Assembly: GCF_033473495.1 (NCBI RefSeq)
Contig: NC_088943.1
Span: 372,001-436,000 of the forward strand
Length of the DNA: 64,000 nucleotides
DNA from: Cercospora beticola
Taxonomy: Eukaryota > Ascomycota > Dothideomycetes > Mycosphaerellales > Mycosphaerellaceae
Reading direction: 5' to 3'
The notes below the pieces were generated by a model. The model made no database searches. It was not told the DNA's origin and saw only the letters and a list, made by a program, of their open reading frames with translations. A program made the position numbers and the translations under genes. Within the stretch, counting starts at the first letter, position 1. Every line of letters begins with the position of its first letter. Positions 23,327 to 35,715 of the stretch are shown in pieces.

Positions 23327-24439
23327 TGTTGATTGTAGTTGAAAGTGCTGAGAATTTGTGGACTGGTGGTATGTGTTGGTTGTGTTCAGCTGGAGTTGGT
23401 AGTCGCTGTGATGAGAAGAGGAGGATGGTAGGAAAAATGGAGGGTTCATATACTTTTCGAGCTCTGCAACAGAGGTCATATTCGTCAATAGTAGACGAGC
23501 ATTGGGCTTGCAGAGTTTGTTGCATGCATGTCTGCATTCGGCCGGTACGTCGACCGAATATAGCATCTTCACGCTGTTGCTGGCTTCATCCATCCCATCC
23601 ACCATTGTCAAGAATTTGAAAACTCGAAAACTCACTCATGCATCTACGCCTCCTCGCAAACCACATAAACATCTCAGCTGCAGCGACTCCCGCTTGCAGC
23701 CAATTCCTAGTTTCAGTCATCTTAGAGTCACTGCAAGGCTTAGCAACATTCATGCAAGTTTGCGCCTCCTCGGTAGGTCTTCAATCTTCAGAGCCATGCC
23801 AATACCACGACATTTCTGCGTTTGGACCACAAGCCGACCAAGGCGTTCGTGGCGCTTTGACCAGTCGTTCGTGAAGATGAGCGGGAAGATTGGGTGCCGG
23901 TGAGGTTGGCTGAAAGCGGAAGGTTGGGGAGTGTGGTTCTTTGTTGTTTTTCGATTTTTGAGAGGGAGGTCAGAGGGGCCGAGGTTGTATCTGAGGGATG
24001 AGGGAGGCATGTGAGTCGTTTGAGACTTCGATCGAGGAGTACTCTGTGCAATTGAGTTGTACTGGGCAAGAAGTCAGGTTGAAATCGTAGGGGTGGAGAG
24101 AGCCCTGTAAATAGAGGTAGGAAATGGCAGTTGGTGACGGTGACTGTTCAGCACTGTATGAACAGACCCAATCGCACCAATGCAGATGCAGTTTCCATCA
24201 TGTTGCAAGTGTTCAACAGGTGTCGTGCAACACATCGTCACTTACTCATCCTGACGGAGATGTCTTGGCAGCTTCATCCGAACAGCTTCCGCTGAGTGGA
24301 GACTGCGCATCATATCAACCTCAGACTTCGGGTCCCTCGCATTCCAATGCGTATAGAACGGACTGTATAGACACGTTGGCAGAAAAGCATCTCTCATCCA
24401 CTGATATCAGTTCGTGCCAAACCAAAAGGTCCGCCCATC
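23327..24439. other. Intergenic region between divergent genes
   Basis: About 1.1 kb separating the divergent small beta-rich gene and the ICMT-like gene. A long plus-strand frame from 24124 is a shadow of the methyltransferase gene in another frame. No other feature is visible. Confidence 0.5.
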
Positions 24440-25150
24440 ATGAGCGCCAAAGACTACCTCGCAAAGCAGCAAGCTCAAGCCCAATCAGCATTTCAAGAGA
24501 CGGCGAATACCGCAAAGATCAGCCTCCTCTCCCCCCTCAACATCCTCTTCCTCTTGACAACTGCAACCCAACTCTACGCCTACCTCTTCCACTTCCGCCA
24601 TCCGCCTTCCGGAACGCGTTCACCAGGCTACATCCACTTCTTCAAGATCTTGTCCATAATTTCCGCTTTCGCAACATTCTGGCCAACCTTCATCCGCGGC
24701 GAAGCAGTGCGATCCCTTGGCGGAATCGGCATCCTCTTCGCAATTGTAGCAACTGGCCTCTTCACAAGCTCACTCACCTTGTTTGCTTGGACAGCATACA
24801 CAACCTCCCCACCCGGCCGTCTATCCGTCATATTCGGCAAAGCTTCTCCAGAGTTTGTGATCACCACAGGGCCGTATCAGTATATCCGGCATCCTACCTA
24901 CGTCTCCTACGCTACGACGTGGATCGGTTGTATTTTTATGCTTCTTTCGAGAGGACATTTCGGAGATGCATGGTTTTACGTTTCGATGGTATCGCTGGCG
25001 GGTTTGAGCTGGTTGTATCGGGAAGCGGCGGAGCAGGAAGAGGCCGAGTTTCGGGTCAAAGCTACGAGGGAGGAGGTGAGGGATAAGTATCAGGAGTATA
25101 GTACGAGGGTGGAGGAGAGGTGGTTTCCGGGGATGGCGCAGGTGATTTGA
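24440..25150 (+). CDS. Membrane methyltransferase, ICMT/PEMT-like, 236 aa
   Basis: Integral membrane protein of the isoprenylcysteine carboxyl methyltransferase / phospholipid methyltransferase superfamily. Intronless. About four hydrophobic segments are visible (near 30-50, 65-82, 95-120 and 155-190). The superfamily signature lies at about residues 140-160: TTGPYQYIRHPTYVSY, matching GPY-x2-x-RHP-x-Y, which binds S-adenosylmethionine. A downstream E-E...Y-x-x-Y segment and RWFPG near the C-terminus also fit. It is shorter at the N-terminus than yeast Ste14, so the substrate (prenylcysteine, lipid or other) cannot be assigned. Confidence 0.8.
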   Translation: MSAKDYLAKQQAQAQSAFQETANTAKISLLSPLNILFLLTTATQLYAYLFHFRHPPSGTRSPGYIHFFKILSIISAFATFWPTFIRGEAVRSLGGIGILFAIVATGLFTSSLTLFAWTAYTTSPPGRLSVIFGKASPEFVITTGPYQYIRHPTYVSYATTWIGCIFMLLSRGHFGDAWFYVSMVSLAGLSWLYREAAEQEEAEFRVKATREEVRDKYQEYSTRVEERWFPGMAQVI

Positions 25151-26607
25151 TGGGGCCGGGAGGAGTGTTGGCGGTAAGGCAGAGTGGTTCTTTCACCAGA
25201 CGAAGGCAAGTCCAGGCAGGCTCAGGTACACGAGAATCATCTGCCAACCGCCGTTCCGCATGCTTGTGCCTTGGCCTTCCGAGCCACTGCTACAAGTCGT
25301 GGTCGTAGTACTGGGAAAAGTCATTCAGCGCATCTTTCATCGTGCTGGACCCGCTGCTGCCCAGGGCTGCCAAGGCATTGCGTTGTTCAGATTTCGACTG
25401 GCTGACCGGCCTTGGAGGTGCATAAAGGCAGTGAGACTAATCGTCGATGTGAGTTCCAGGCGCTGTGGAAGAGTCGAAAGTGGTTGTAGACTCTACGCCG
25501 TGTGGATTTCGGCGTGCTGGTGCCTTAGGCAGCTTTTCGGGTCGCCCCGTTCCACCCAAGCCCAGATCTCACGGTTCTAGAACCACCAACCTTTCTGCCA
25601 CCACGCCTCCATTCTTGGCCATCATGCCATCCACATTTGCTCCAACTGGAAGCGGAGCTATCGTCCGCCAGACGCTCGTGTTCACCCGCACCGCCGGCGG
25701 CGTGCTCCGGTGGAGGGCCGTGGTGATGGCAAGACACTGCTGGGCTTGGTGATTTTCCAGGCAGTCTGCACCACATTGAACAAGAGCCCACTCTACCATT
25801 CTGCTGCTGGAGTTCGAACATAAGTCCGCACCACGGTCTCCACAGACCCTCAACAAGAGCATCATCAGACCACAGCTCTACAGCTCGATGGCGCGAAGCG
25901 ATACCACAAGAGGCCAAAGCACCACTTTCAGTCCTATATTGTGGCTTTCACCACCTCGTGGCTTCCACGAGACACGCGATGCACCAAGCTGAAGATTCGC
26001 CTGCTTAGCTGGCTTAGCCGCATGAGGGATATCCTCAATAGAGACAAGTCTTATGCAGACCTTTTCGGACTACGCGATGTTCCAAGCTGGATTCGTGGGC
26101 TCCCAAAGTAGCTTTCGCCAAGACACCCCGTTCTTCAGCCTCCCCAGAGACACCAGGCGATATGGGGCTATCGTTGCTTGGCAGACTGCTCTATACAGCA
26201 AGTGGACACTCGTCTGTCGAGCGTGAGTCGTCTACGCCTTCCACCGACATTCAGACCACGTGTGCGCCACGCGCTGCATTAGTTCTCTCACCACCTCACC
26301 ATAGCTTCAATACCCACCTGCACCAGCGGTGAGTCCGAAGGCGGCTCTGAGCGATGGCTTCCACCAGGCGTGCATCCCATCCAGTGCTGGACGTTGATGG
26401 ACGCCATAGAACGTGTGTGAGCTGTACACCTTCCGACCAGGGCTCGATGGACTGGCGAGGCTTACATATTCGCCTGGAGCTGTCACGATGAGGGTGAGCC
26501 ACCATTCTCCGCCTGCGAGTCCAGGCGTACCGCGAGGTATAAGACTGCCACCACGAGATCCCCTCGCGCGACCCTTCACAAGAGCTGTACCACTGTGTTG
26601 AGCGAAG
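25151..26607. other. Gene-poor region rich in CCACCA-type runs
   Basis: About 1.45 kb without a supported gene. Both strands carry frames of up to 130 codons in the middle (25465-25917), but they are full of Cys, Gly and Arg, with no motif. Short CCACC-type clusters recur without a clear period. Confidence 0.45.
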
Positions 26608-29600
26608 ATGCGCTTCTTTGCGGCGCTGTCCCTCGCCGGGTTGGCGTTGGCCAACCCTGTCAAAGAACTTGAAGCACGTCAACTGAACGCGGCTCAGTCC
26701 TCGACATGTTCTATTTCGTACACACGCAGCTGTGCTGCCGGCACATCTATGAGCGCTGCTCGCACCTGGTGTTCATCTCTCGGCTATGGCACCACTTGGA
26801 GCACTGTCCGGAAAACGGCCACAGTCAACAGGTATCCGGTGTCTGCCAAACTTGGTCCACGCAGAAGAGCTGACCTCGACCAGAACCGTCATGATGACCA
26901 TGACCTCTACGACGAGCACTTCTACCATTACCGCAGCACGCGTGACCAATACAGCGACCTCGTAAGTTTGTTGCCGCCGTACTTGTGGCATCCGCTAATC
27001 AGAGGTCCGTAGTGTGAGAACAACAATGACGACTCAAACGACGACCATGACTAGCTCAACCACGTTCACGGAGACCCAAGTGATCAACACTTTCGGCGTG
27101 ATTGACGCTTGCCCGAACTACACACCGGAAAACACCAACCCGAACCCAGAAGTCCCAGGAGTGGACTCAACAACAACCTCTGCCACCACTACCACTGCTG
27201 CTGCGTCGTCCTCATGTGCTCTGGCCCGACCAGCAGGTCCAAGTGGCGATTGTGGAGGCGTTCTGGGCTATCGATCGAGAGAGCAGGACGGCAACGGTGT
27301 GACGCTGTCGCAGGGCACTCTCACAGACCTTGCGTCGATCGCCAGCCTCGAAGGCTGTGCGCTTGCGTGTCGCAAGTTCGACGATTCCGGAGCTCTTGGC
27401 TCCGTGTCTGGTCTACCAGGATGTATATCTGTATACTGGGCGCCCAATAGGTCTTGCGAACTGTACCGCGGTCACTTGGGTGACACTCGCTGGATGCCAG
27501 GCACCGGAGCCAACGCAAGATATCAAGCAGCCTTCATGAGCTGTTTCACGTGCTCAGCTGGAACTGCCCAAGCACAAAGTACCACTACCACCACAAGAAC
27601 CACTACTACTACTACGCCCGCTTTGACAACGACCACTCCGGCGATTACGACTACTACAACATCACCACGCGGCCTGGGATGCCCCAATCCAACTCTTACT
27701 AGCTTCACCAGAGCAGGAGTGGTTCGATACTACGAGTGGTGTATGGCTTACATGAACCCCGGCAGCGTCAACATCCGACCCCAAAACCTGGAGGGCTGCG
27801 AAGCTGCATGTATCGGCAATTGTATTGCCTTCAACTATGGCGGAGATGACAATAACTGCCGGACCCTCACTGCGGCAGTCACAACGGTCTCGGCCCCCTG
27901 GTATGGATGGAAAGCGTACTCACTCGTGAGCAAGTCCACCATCTCGCTCGCCGGCACCACGACCGCTGCCGCCGCCAACACTGTGCCCACCACATGCGCA
28001 TTAGCCACCGCGAGTGCTAGCAACCCCGCCCTTTGCAATGTCGGAGGTAATCTGTGGTCGGCCCATGACGGCACTGGTCCATTGAAGCAAAAGTACCTTG
28101 CGAACGTGCCGAGCATTGAAGCCTGTGCAGCTGAATGTCGCAAACTTGATGCGTCGGGCGAGATTGGAGAAAGTGGAATGCCGGGCTGCAAGAGTGTTTG
28201 GTACCGTTGGGACCGAACGTGTGAGCTTCAGCGTAAGGACCTCAATGCCAGCCATTACGAAACATCATTCGTGGGCAATGTGGCCAATATGGACTGTTTC
28301 TCTTGTGCAGCTGTCGGAGCACCTTCGAGCTCGACTACGACTACTACAAGGACGACAACAACGACTTCGTTGACCACTACGACTAGGGCATCCACTACTA
28401 CTACTGCATCCACCACCACTACTGTAGGCGGCAGTACCTGCGTCTTCGTCGGGGCTTCAGCGCCCGATCCATCTCAGTGTGCAGAGCTCCGAGGCTGGCC
28501 GCGGCGCGGTAGCGATAGTGTGGGAAGCTTCCAGCAACGTATCCAGGTAGACTCGGCTTCGACAAGCAGCCTGGAGTCCTGCGCACAAACTTGCAAGGCG
28601 TTTGATCAATCTGGGGCAAACGGCGAGAGTGGGTTGCCCGGCTGCAAATCATTCTCTTTCGAGCTGGGTATGACTTGCATCTTGTATCGAGTGAGCAGGA
28701 GCTCGCTCACTTACGACAATCCTGGGCATCCCCAAGGACCGAAGGTGGCCAATCTCGCCTGCTACCAGTGCTCAAGTGGAACGATGACGACGACCACGAC
28801 GAGGTCATCCACCACTACTACTGCACCCACTACTACTACTGCAAGCACCACTGTTGCTGTAGCTCTAACAGGACCAGGAAGCTGCGCACTGTCCACAACC
28901 GCCCCGCTCCCGCCTGACCCATCAGTCTGTTTCGAGCAGTACACTGGAACGGTCAACAACATGACTCCTCGGCAAACGCAACTCATAGATTCGGCTTCGC
29001 GCGCTAGTATCGAGGCCTGCGCAAAGGCCTGCAAGTTATTCGACCAGGCTGGGTCCACCGGCGACAGCGGAGCACCGGGCTGCCAGGCATTTTCATGGGA
29101 TAGCAGCAGCTGTACATTGTATGGAGTTGCAGTCAGTCAGCTCGCCCTGTCTTATGGCACTGGGCCACGCTTCTTGGACTTGGCCTGCTACCAATGTTCG
29201 GGTTTTGCAAGTGGAACGACAACTACAACTTCTGCAGCGTCCACCGCTTCTGTTGTGGCTAGTGGCTGCGCATTTGACGCACCTTCTGCGCCCGATCCAT
29301 CTCAGTGCTCAGAGCTAAAAGGTTATCCCGGTGAATACGGAAACGACCAAATCGTTCTCACCGACTCGGTGTCGCGCCGCAGTGTCAATGATTGCGCGAA
29401 GGCATGCAAGTCATACGATCAGGGAGGGTTCATCGGCCAGAGCGGACGTGCGGGCTGCAAGTCCTTCTCCTTCTCTCAAGACCAGCACTGTATCTTGTGG
29501 CAAGTCCCAAGGGCTCAGCTGCGTGTCAACCCACAGTGGTCTGGTCCTGAGGTAATCGACATGTCCTGTTACCGGTGCGCAGGCGTTGCAACTCCTACTA

Positions 29601-30847
29601 GCCCGCCGCCGGCTCAAGTCACGAATGGGCAGTACTCTTCTTGCGACGGGAGCAGCCTTCTGGAGTTCAACAACGGAGCCACCTATCAGGTGTTCTGCGG
29701 CTCCATCAGAGCCCCATCCATCATCGCCACTCTTACCAAGTACAGCATCGAGGACTGCGCAGCAGCCTGCACTGATGATTCAAACTGTACAGCGGTAACA
29801 TGGCTTCAAAATGGCCCGGCGGCCAACAGGTGTCAGCTGAAGCATCCAGGTAAGCTTGCAAACATTCGATTTTTTCGCTCCATGTACAATGGCTAACTCT
29901 TCGCAGCGGGATCGGAAAGCGGAACTGCATACACTTTGGAGGGTCGCGATTCGGCCTTCCCGGCTGACACTATCATCGTATCTGCTGGCAGAGTGAAGAG
30001 ATACACCTACGACCCTTATCCGCACGCATCGATGGCGTGGAAGCGTGATGAAACCCTGTCGCCACGACAAGGACAATATCCCCAGCCGGGCTGCCTGAAG
30101 GCTACCAATGCCGTTCAAACCACCGCGGCTTGCAACTGTGTGATCCCATCATCATCGGTCACTCTCACTCAGACTGTGTCGTCGATCGTGACCAATGCGA
30201 GAACAATCAGCACCACGCTGAATCTTGTGGCCACAACAACGATGACACCTACAACGACTATCACAACCACCCGCGTCACAACCCTGTTCCGAACCAAGAC
30301 CATCACTGCTTGGAAGACATTCAGCACAACCGCGACAGTTGAGAGCATTACTTCTTACTCTCTTCAAGCCACCCCATCAGCCTTCTACATCGTCGACAAG
30401 GACATGGCATTCGCCGAGTGGCCAGCCGATGCAGACGAGATCCACTACCACATCCAATACGATTGGGATCAATCTGATGACGAATACGCTCCTACCGTCT
30501 TCTCCCTTGACAACGACAAACTCAAAGTCGCCGATCTTTCGAACATGGATGGTGCGGCTGAAGGCTATCCCGTCGTCGGCCAGTCTGATGGAACTGGTAT
30601 GCAACTCATGGCACTGGCAGATGGCGGAGGCCTCGAGAGCCCAACATGTAGCATTGAGCCTACGAAGGAGGGACAATGTCCTATCATCTGTCGCATGGGG
30701 AATATGGAAGTCAATACGAGAAATGGAGATGGTTTGTGGACTTTGGTGCCCAAGGGCGGTGAAGAGGGTTTCACGAATTATGCTTTGGCTGCTGATGTTG
30801 CTGTTGAGGATGGAGAGATGGATATTGGGGAGCCCACGTGGGCTTAG
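26608..30847 (+). CDS. Large secreted PAN/Apple-like repeat protein with Thr-rich linkers, 1359 aa
   Basis: Exons 26608-26831, 26884-26961, 27013-29849 and 29907-30847 (introns 52, 51 and 57 bp) give 1359 residues. A signal peptide (about 1-16) is followed by a Kex2-like KELEAR region, a Thr-rich stretch, then five copies of a Cys-rich unit of about 105 residues. Each unit has C-A-L/F...P-S-x-C near its start, S-I-E-x-C-A-x-x-C-K-x-F-D, G-x-x-G-x-P-G-C and ends in C-x-x-C. Threonine-rich spacers such as TTTTTRTTTT separate them. Two other units, near 27.7 and 29.7 kb, look like classic PAN/Apple domains (YSIEDCAAACTDDSNC). A second Thr-rich stretch and an acidic C-terminal domain end the protein. 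PAN domains bind carbohydrate or protein, so a wall-associated or secreted adhesion role is inferred. Confidence 0.8.
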
Positions 30848-31533
30848 AGCATGAGTTTAGGATTTGATGAGTTAATGATAGGCATGATATGATTTGCATT
30901 AGAGACAGCGACTTCTCAATTCACATGATTTATGAAGTTCCTGCGTGAGCAGTGAGTATCTGCGCCAAAGGCAAGTATCTGCATCCCGAGGATCCTCAAC
31001 GCTTCAGCGGGTGTCTAGCGCGTCTGATATCGGACTTTGCACGTACTGCTGGACCACTCTATGATCTCACCAGGTATCGAAAATATCCACATGGCTAGAT
31101 TCGCGTGCACAGCATGCAGACTTGAGGCAGAGATCAGGAAATGCCAGTTCAACTAATCGTCGGCTATCTTGTACGAAACCTAAGCAGAAGAAATGCAGCG
31201 GAGCTCGAGGTCCGGCAACGCCTGCTCGAAATGCGGAGAGCGTCTTCTTGTTTCTCGATCGCCCCTGTTGTTTGATAGACCTGCAACCAATCAATATCCA
31301 CAGCTCGATATGCGTACGTACAGTGACTCTGTTTATGTATGGCGGCAAAGAATCTTTGCCGGGAATACTTGTAACAAATCCTGCGCATCAGAGCTTCTCC
31401 CTGGTCGTAGACTGTGACAAGTTAACTCAAAAGCTCGTGTTGATTAATCTGGGGAATGAAAAAGAACGATAACAGCACCTTCCTGCCTCAGCTGTGTTGT
31501 ATCCCTTCTAGCTCATTGTTCACTGTGCACGCG
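30848..31533. other. Intergenic spacer
   Basis: Overlapping short frames on both strands near 31.1-31.4 kb have no motifs. This is the upstream region of the P450 gene. Confidence 0.5.
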
Positions 31534-33066
31534 ATGTGGCTCCATATCATACTCATATCTTCCACCATTCTGGTGTGGTTCGGGTACAAATTCCTCCTTG
31601 ACCCACTCCGAGGATTTCCTGGTCCATTTGTTGCGCGATTTTCGTACGCGTGGAGGCTACATTTCTCGTGGACCAGCATCCATGACTTCCCAAGATGGCC
31701 TGAGGTTCACGAGAAGTATGGCACAGTTGTGCGAATAGGACCAAAACGTCTCGCGTTCGCAAGCGCACAAGCAGTCCAAGATATTTACTCCACGGCCAGG
31801 AATTATCCCAAATCTCCGTCCTATTCTATCACGGATAATGTGGATGAAGGAGAGATCAGGAGCACGCTCATCTCAAGTCTTGATGGAGAATGGCATGATC
31901 GATTCCGGAGGGGAATCGCTTCGACATTCTCGCTGTCTTCGGTTCTGCAATTTGAGAAGAGGATTGACGATATGATCGACTTACTCGTGCGACAAATTAC
32001 AAGTCGCTTTGCTCAAGCTGGTAGCCAAGAATCAATGGACCTGCCTCGGTGGATGCACTACTTCGCATTTGATACCGTCGGCAACGTCGTTTACGGGAAG
32101 CCATTCGGATTTCTGGAAACAGGCTCTGATGTCGCGAACATCATCGAGAACAACGGCAAGATCACGGCAATCATGACTAGGATCAGTGGTTTGCCCGGCA
32201 TCGACCGCATGACGGTGAAAAATCCGGTCTTCCTCTGGCTTTGGCGAAAGGGATACATCAAGCTGCCTCGTAATCCCGTCTCCAAGTTTGCCGACGAGCA
32301 TACACTGCCGAGAATGGTCGAAGATCATATATCGCGTGACACTGCAAGCAGTCGTCGGGATCTGTTTGACTGTTTCTTGGCCGCGCAGGAAAAGAATCCT
32401 AGCGCTATGGCCGACGAGGACTTGAGGAGTCTCGGTCACGTCCTCGCCACCGCTGGCTCTGATCCACTTGCGGGTACCTTGGCGGCATTGTTCTATTACT
32501 TGATGAAAGACACCAAACGTTATCATCGGCTGCAGGAAGAAGTGGATCAGCTTCGCCTCCCGCCAGGATGCGAAGTTGTGCCATTCAACCTGGCCCATGA
32601 GTTGACTTATCTGGACGAATGCATCAAAGAGACATTCCGTATACACCCTGCAGCCTCTTTCTTGATGGAGAGAGTCGTACCCGCTTCGGGCGATACCATC
32701 GATGGCAAGTTCGTCCCTGGAGGAACTCGCGTTAGCTGCGCTACATGGGCTGTGCATCGACAGTCAGACATCTTCGGCGACAATGTTAATCATTTCATTC
32801 CTGAAAGGTGGCTCGTTGACCAAAACGACGCGGCATCTCAAGCAAAGATTGCTCTCATGTCCAAGAGCTTACTCCATTTTGGCAAAGGCCGGTTCATTTG
32901 CCTCGGGCAGCATCTGGCACTTGTGGAGATATTTAAAGTCGTGCCGACGCTATTGAGGAATTTCTCATTTGCTTTGGAGCATCCGGAGAGAGTGTGGAAG
33001 CGTAAGCATTGTGGGGTCATCAATGTGACTGGTGTAGATGTCAGAGTGATGGCACGCAAGGTCTGA
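31534..33066 (+). CDS. Cytochrome P450 monooxygenase (pisatin-demethylase-like), intronless
   Basis: Microsomal P450 of 510 residues from the ATG at 31534; the same frame extends to an ATG at 31456, but the later start places the membrane anchor (MWLHIILISSTILVWFGY) at the N-terminus as usual. Next come the Pro-rich hinge GFPGP, an I-helix region AGSDPLAGT, the ExxR motif KETFR, and the heme loop FGKGRFICLGQH with C456 as thiolate ligand. Similarity in layout to fungal CYP57/pisatin demethylase-type enzymes is my impression, not a search result. It lies 2.6 kb outside the nearest cluster gene, so a link to the cluster is possible but not shown. Confidence 0.88.
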   Translation: MWLHIILISSTILVWFGYKFLLDPLRGFPGPFVARFSYAWRLHFSWTSIHDFPRWPEVHEKYGTVVRIGPKRLAFASAQAVQDIYSTARNYPKSPSYSITDNVDEGEIRSTLISSLDGEWHDRFRRGIASTFSLSSVLQFEKRIDDMIDLLVRQITSRFAQAGSQESMDLPRWMHYFAFDTVGNVVYGKPFGFLETGSDVANIIENNGKITAIMTRISGLPGIDRMTVKNPVFLWLWRKGYIKLPRNPVSKFADEHTLPRMVEDHISRDTASSRRDLFDCFLAAQEKNPSAMADEDLRSLGHVLATAGSDPLAGTLAALFYYLMKDTKRYHRLQEEVDQLRLPPGCEVVPFNLAHELTYLDECIKETFRIHPAASFLMERVVPASGDTIDGKFVPGGTRVSCATWAVHRQSDIFGDNVNHFIPERWLVDQNDAASQAKIALMSKSLLHFGKGRFICLGQHLALVEIFKVVPTLLRNFSFALEHPERVWKRKHCGVINVTGVDVRVMARKV

Positions 33067-33392
33067 CAGCAGACCAAGATCAGAGAGACACTCCTTCGAG
33101 AACAGAGCTAGACGAACGCTGTCAACTTTCCGAAGTTCTGACTGCATACGAGTGTTTCAAGTTGCTATAATGGGGTCAATCAATTTCCGCTTCCATCTCT
33201 AAACCATGGGCAATCTGTAGGAGAAACGGTCGGTCTCACAAGCTCGATGCAAGTGGAGTGAGATCTATTAGTTTGCTACGGAATTTCGAGCCTGTGTTGC
33301 CCGAGCCCGATACTTTGTCTTCTGTTCGAGCGACATCCGATCGCAATGAATAGCGAAATGCAAGGCCCAAGTCATGCCTATGATGTCCGGCC
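33067..33392. other. Convergent intergenic spacer
   Basis: About 325 bases between the P450 and the small secreted protein gene, which converge. Nothing recognisable beyond probable 3' UTRs. Confidence 0.5.
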
Positions 33393-34016
33393 CTAGAACA
33401 GGCTGAACGTGATATCTGCGTCAAGATCCTTCGGGAAACAACCGCAGATGTTCTCCGCACTATCATCAGTCTTTCCATCACCCTTGATGCTTTCGGTACC
33501 GATGGTAGCCTGCATTCTACCCTTGACGCAAGTCAAGATTGTGCAATGAGCATTGTATGTGGTGCCTGATCCTCCTGCTCCAGTCCACTGCAAAGTCTGT
33601 TGCCAATAGCCCCAGGCAATGGTGTCGGCTACGAGTGACATTGGTCAGTACTTCCTCGTTAACAGAAATATTGAGATATGTGACCTACTTCCATCCTTCC
33701 TCCTCCATCTGCCCAAAGGTGCTGTCAGTCCTGGAGTTCCAGTCCATGTCACGCCGGCTGCTCCTGTGATGCAGTTCACTGGATGGGCATCGCAGAGAGC
33801 TGGGTGGTATCCAGCGTCGAATGTCTGATCGAAGGAAGCCTTTCCTTCTGCAAGAAGAGCAGGATCGATCTCTGCGGTGGCTTTGGCGGCGGCATCGTAG
33901 TGAGGACCATCGTTGGGAGAGCAGGGTGTGCAGCCAAACTCAACTGGCAGAGCCCGTTGCACCACTGCGCTGGTAACAGTTTGCGCGGCTGCGAGCAGGA
34001 GAACAGTAAAACGCAT
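33393..34016 (-). CDS. Small secreted cysteine-containing protein, 187 aa
   Basis: Exons 34016-33689 and 33628-33393 with a 60-bp intron give 187 residues. The N-terminus MRFTVLLLAAAQTVTSAVV is a clear signal peptide. The mature part has eight cysteines (paired as C-x-x-C near residue 30, then two spaced singles, then two near the middle of exon 2 and C-G-C near the end), consistent with a disulfide-bonded extracellular protein. No catalytic motif is visible. Candidate effector or secreted structural protein; family unknown. Confidence 0.75.
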
Positions 34017-34093
34017 CTTGACTGCAGAAAGTGAATTAATCAGAGTGATGGACTTGGGCGCGATGATGATGGAAGCTGCCTCGTTGGTTCTGC

Positions 34094-34104
34094 TCTATAT
34101 ACTA
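34094..34104 (-). promoter_or_regulatory. TATA box of the small secreted protein gene
   Basis: The minus strand reads AGTATATAGAG about 80 bases upstream of the start codon at 34016. Confidence 0.5.
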
Positions 34105-35715
34105 TGAACGTCGGTATCAGGATCAATGTAAAATTTTGTGGCCTGCATTGCCGTAGATCAGAAGACAACATCCTATTGATGCTATGGCTAATAGTGAGAC
34201 AGCCGCCAAGGGAGTTCCTGTTGCACGAGTTGCTGTGCCGAAAAGGGCTTCGTTCTTCGGCTAGTGTGGTCAGAATATTAGGCCGAATGGTTAGTCTTCG
34301 ATAACCAGCATCGATTGCCTAGCCATCCATGTGATTCTCCAGTGCATCATGTATAACGAGTTCTCTTGTTCATTCCAATGCCCCAAGTCAATCTTCCGTC
34401 TTCGACCGATCGAAGCAGCAAATGAAATTATTTGGCAGATATTGTTCGATGCATGACGCATGGCGAGGTCGACGGTGAGATATCCTCTCAGCGCGTGAAG
34501 TCGTGCAGAGTGTAGGATTATCCGGAAGCCTGGTCATAGCACATCGTCTTCACGCCAGAAGCCGAGACATCAGATCCGGTAGCCTGGATGGAGTGCAGTG
34601 TCTGTGCTTCTTGCGTCCTAAAGTAGCAGCAGAGTAAGCACTTGTTGCTCGAAAATGGTAATGATCGAAAGCTAGCGTCTTCTAGTCTCTTTAGGCTCTT
34701 TAGTGATGTCTTCTCAACTTGATGCTTTTTGTCGCCGAAAGCAAATTCCGCATTTCGGGGGCAGGGCTTGAACAGTTGCAGTAAGCTCGATGAGTGATGG
34801 CGGATGATCCGATTAAGTTTCTCTGATGTTGCGGCACGCAAAGTGGGTGACGTGAAGAAGGCATCCGGTCGATCAGGACGTTGACCTTGTTTCGTGTAGA
34901 AAAAGTGCCATGGACTTTGTCCAAGCCAAGTGCTTCCATGATCATGATATTTTAAGCTTTCTGATGCCAGTGAAGTTGAACCAGGGATGCCGTGGCTTAC
35001 AAGCTGCCTGACTTTCCGCGGCATCCGTAATGAGGACTAGGGCTCGTATTCTCGTGGGTAGCAAAAGAGACAGGGTCTTAATTTTCCAAAAGCTTGCTGC
35101 TGACGCTCAACAAAGACCTGACGAAGTTGCATACAAGTCTGGAGTCTTGCCAAGATACGCGAATGTCCTTCCCTCGTCGAATATGCTTCCCTCGTCGCTT
35201 TCTTGCGTGATACAGTCCGTTACATGCATTCGGGGATCGGAAAGCAGGGCCTCTGACTCTATGATCCCACTCTCAAGAATCAGAACTGGCCGGCTTTTAA
35301 CACAATGGGCTGTCTGATTGGCAGTGATCCATGCAGAATTGCCGAGTAAATGCCCTGCTCTGTACCCAGTACCCGCGTATGCATTTGACGGACTGTACCA
35401 TTCGACAGAGAGGATGCATGCATTACGCTCGGGCTAACAGACCTACGCAAAGTAGCAAAATTCGGCGTTTTGAGGCGGACAAGTTCGATCTCGACTGCTA
35501 GTTTCTATCATCTCTCAGACGTAAGTCAGACTCGCGCCTAGACGCAACAATCAATTGATAAACCTAGCCTTCGGATGACCACTTCTTCGGGAGTTCAAAA
35601 ATCCACTACAAACCAGTGATGGCCTGTTCTGACCATATCGCAGGCGACTAGATCCACTCGTCCCTGGCATAGAAGACTCGACTCAGCACCGTGATCGAAA
35701 TCACGTTCCGCTTTG
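34105..35715. other. Gene-poor region
   Basis: About 1.6 kb. The longest frame (minus, 35024-34518, 168 codons) is Ser/His-rich, lacks motifs and is not supported by splice or promoter signals. I call no gene. Confidence 0.45.

Noticed and set aside
24124..25086. 320-codon frame over the ICMT-like gene
   Set aside because: It is in another frame of the methyltransferase gene and is Arg/His/Ser-rich, a typical shadow frame.
31534..33066. Stand-alone P450 as a cluster member
   Set aside because: It lies outside the motif-bearing block with a secreted-protein gene and 1.6 kb of empty DNA between, so membership is not supported.
34518..35024. 168-codon minus-strand frame
   Set aside because: Irregular composition rich in Ser and His, no recognisable domain, and no upstream promoter signal.
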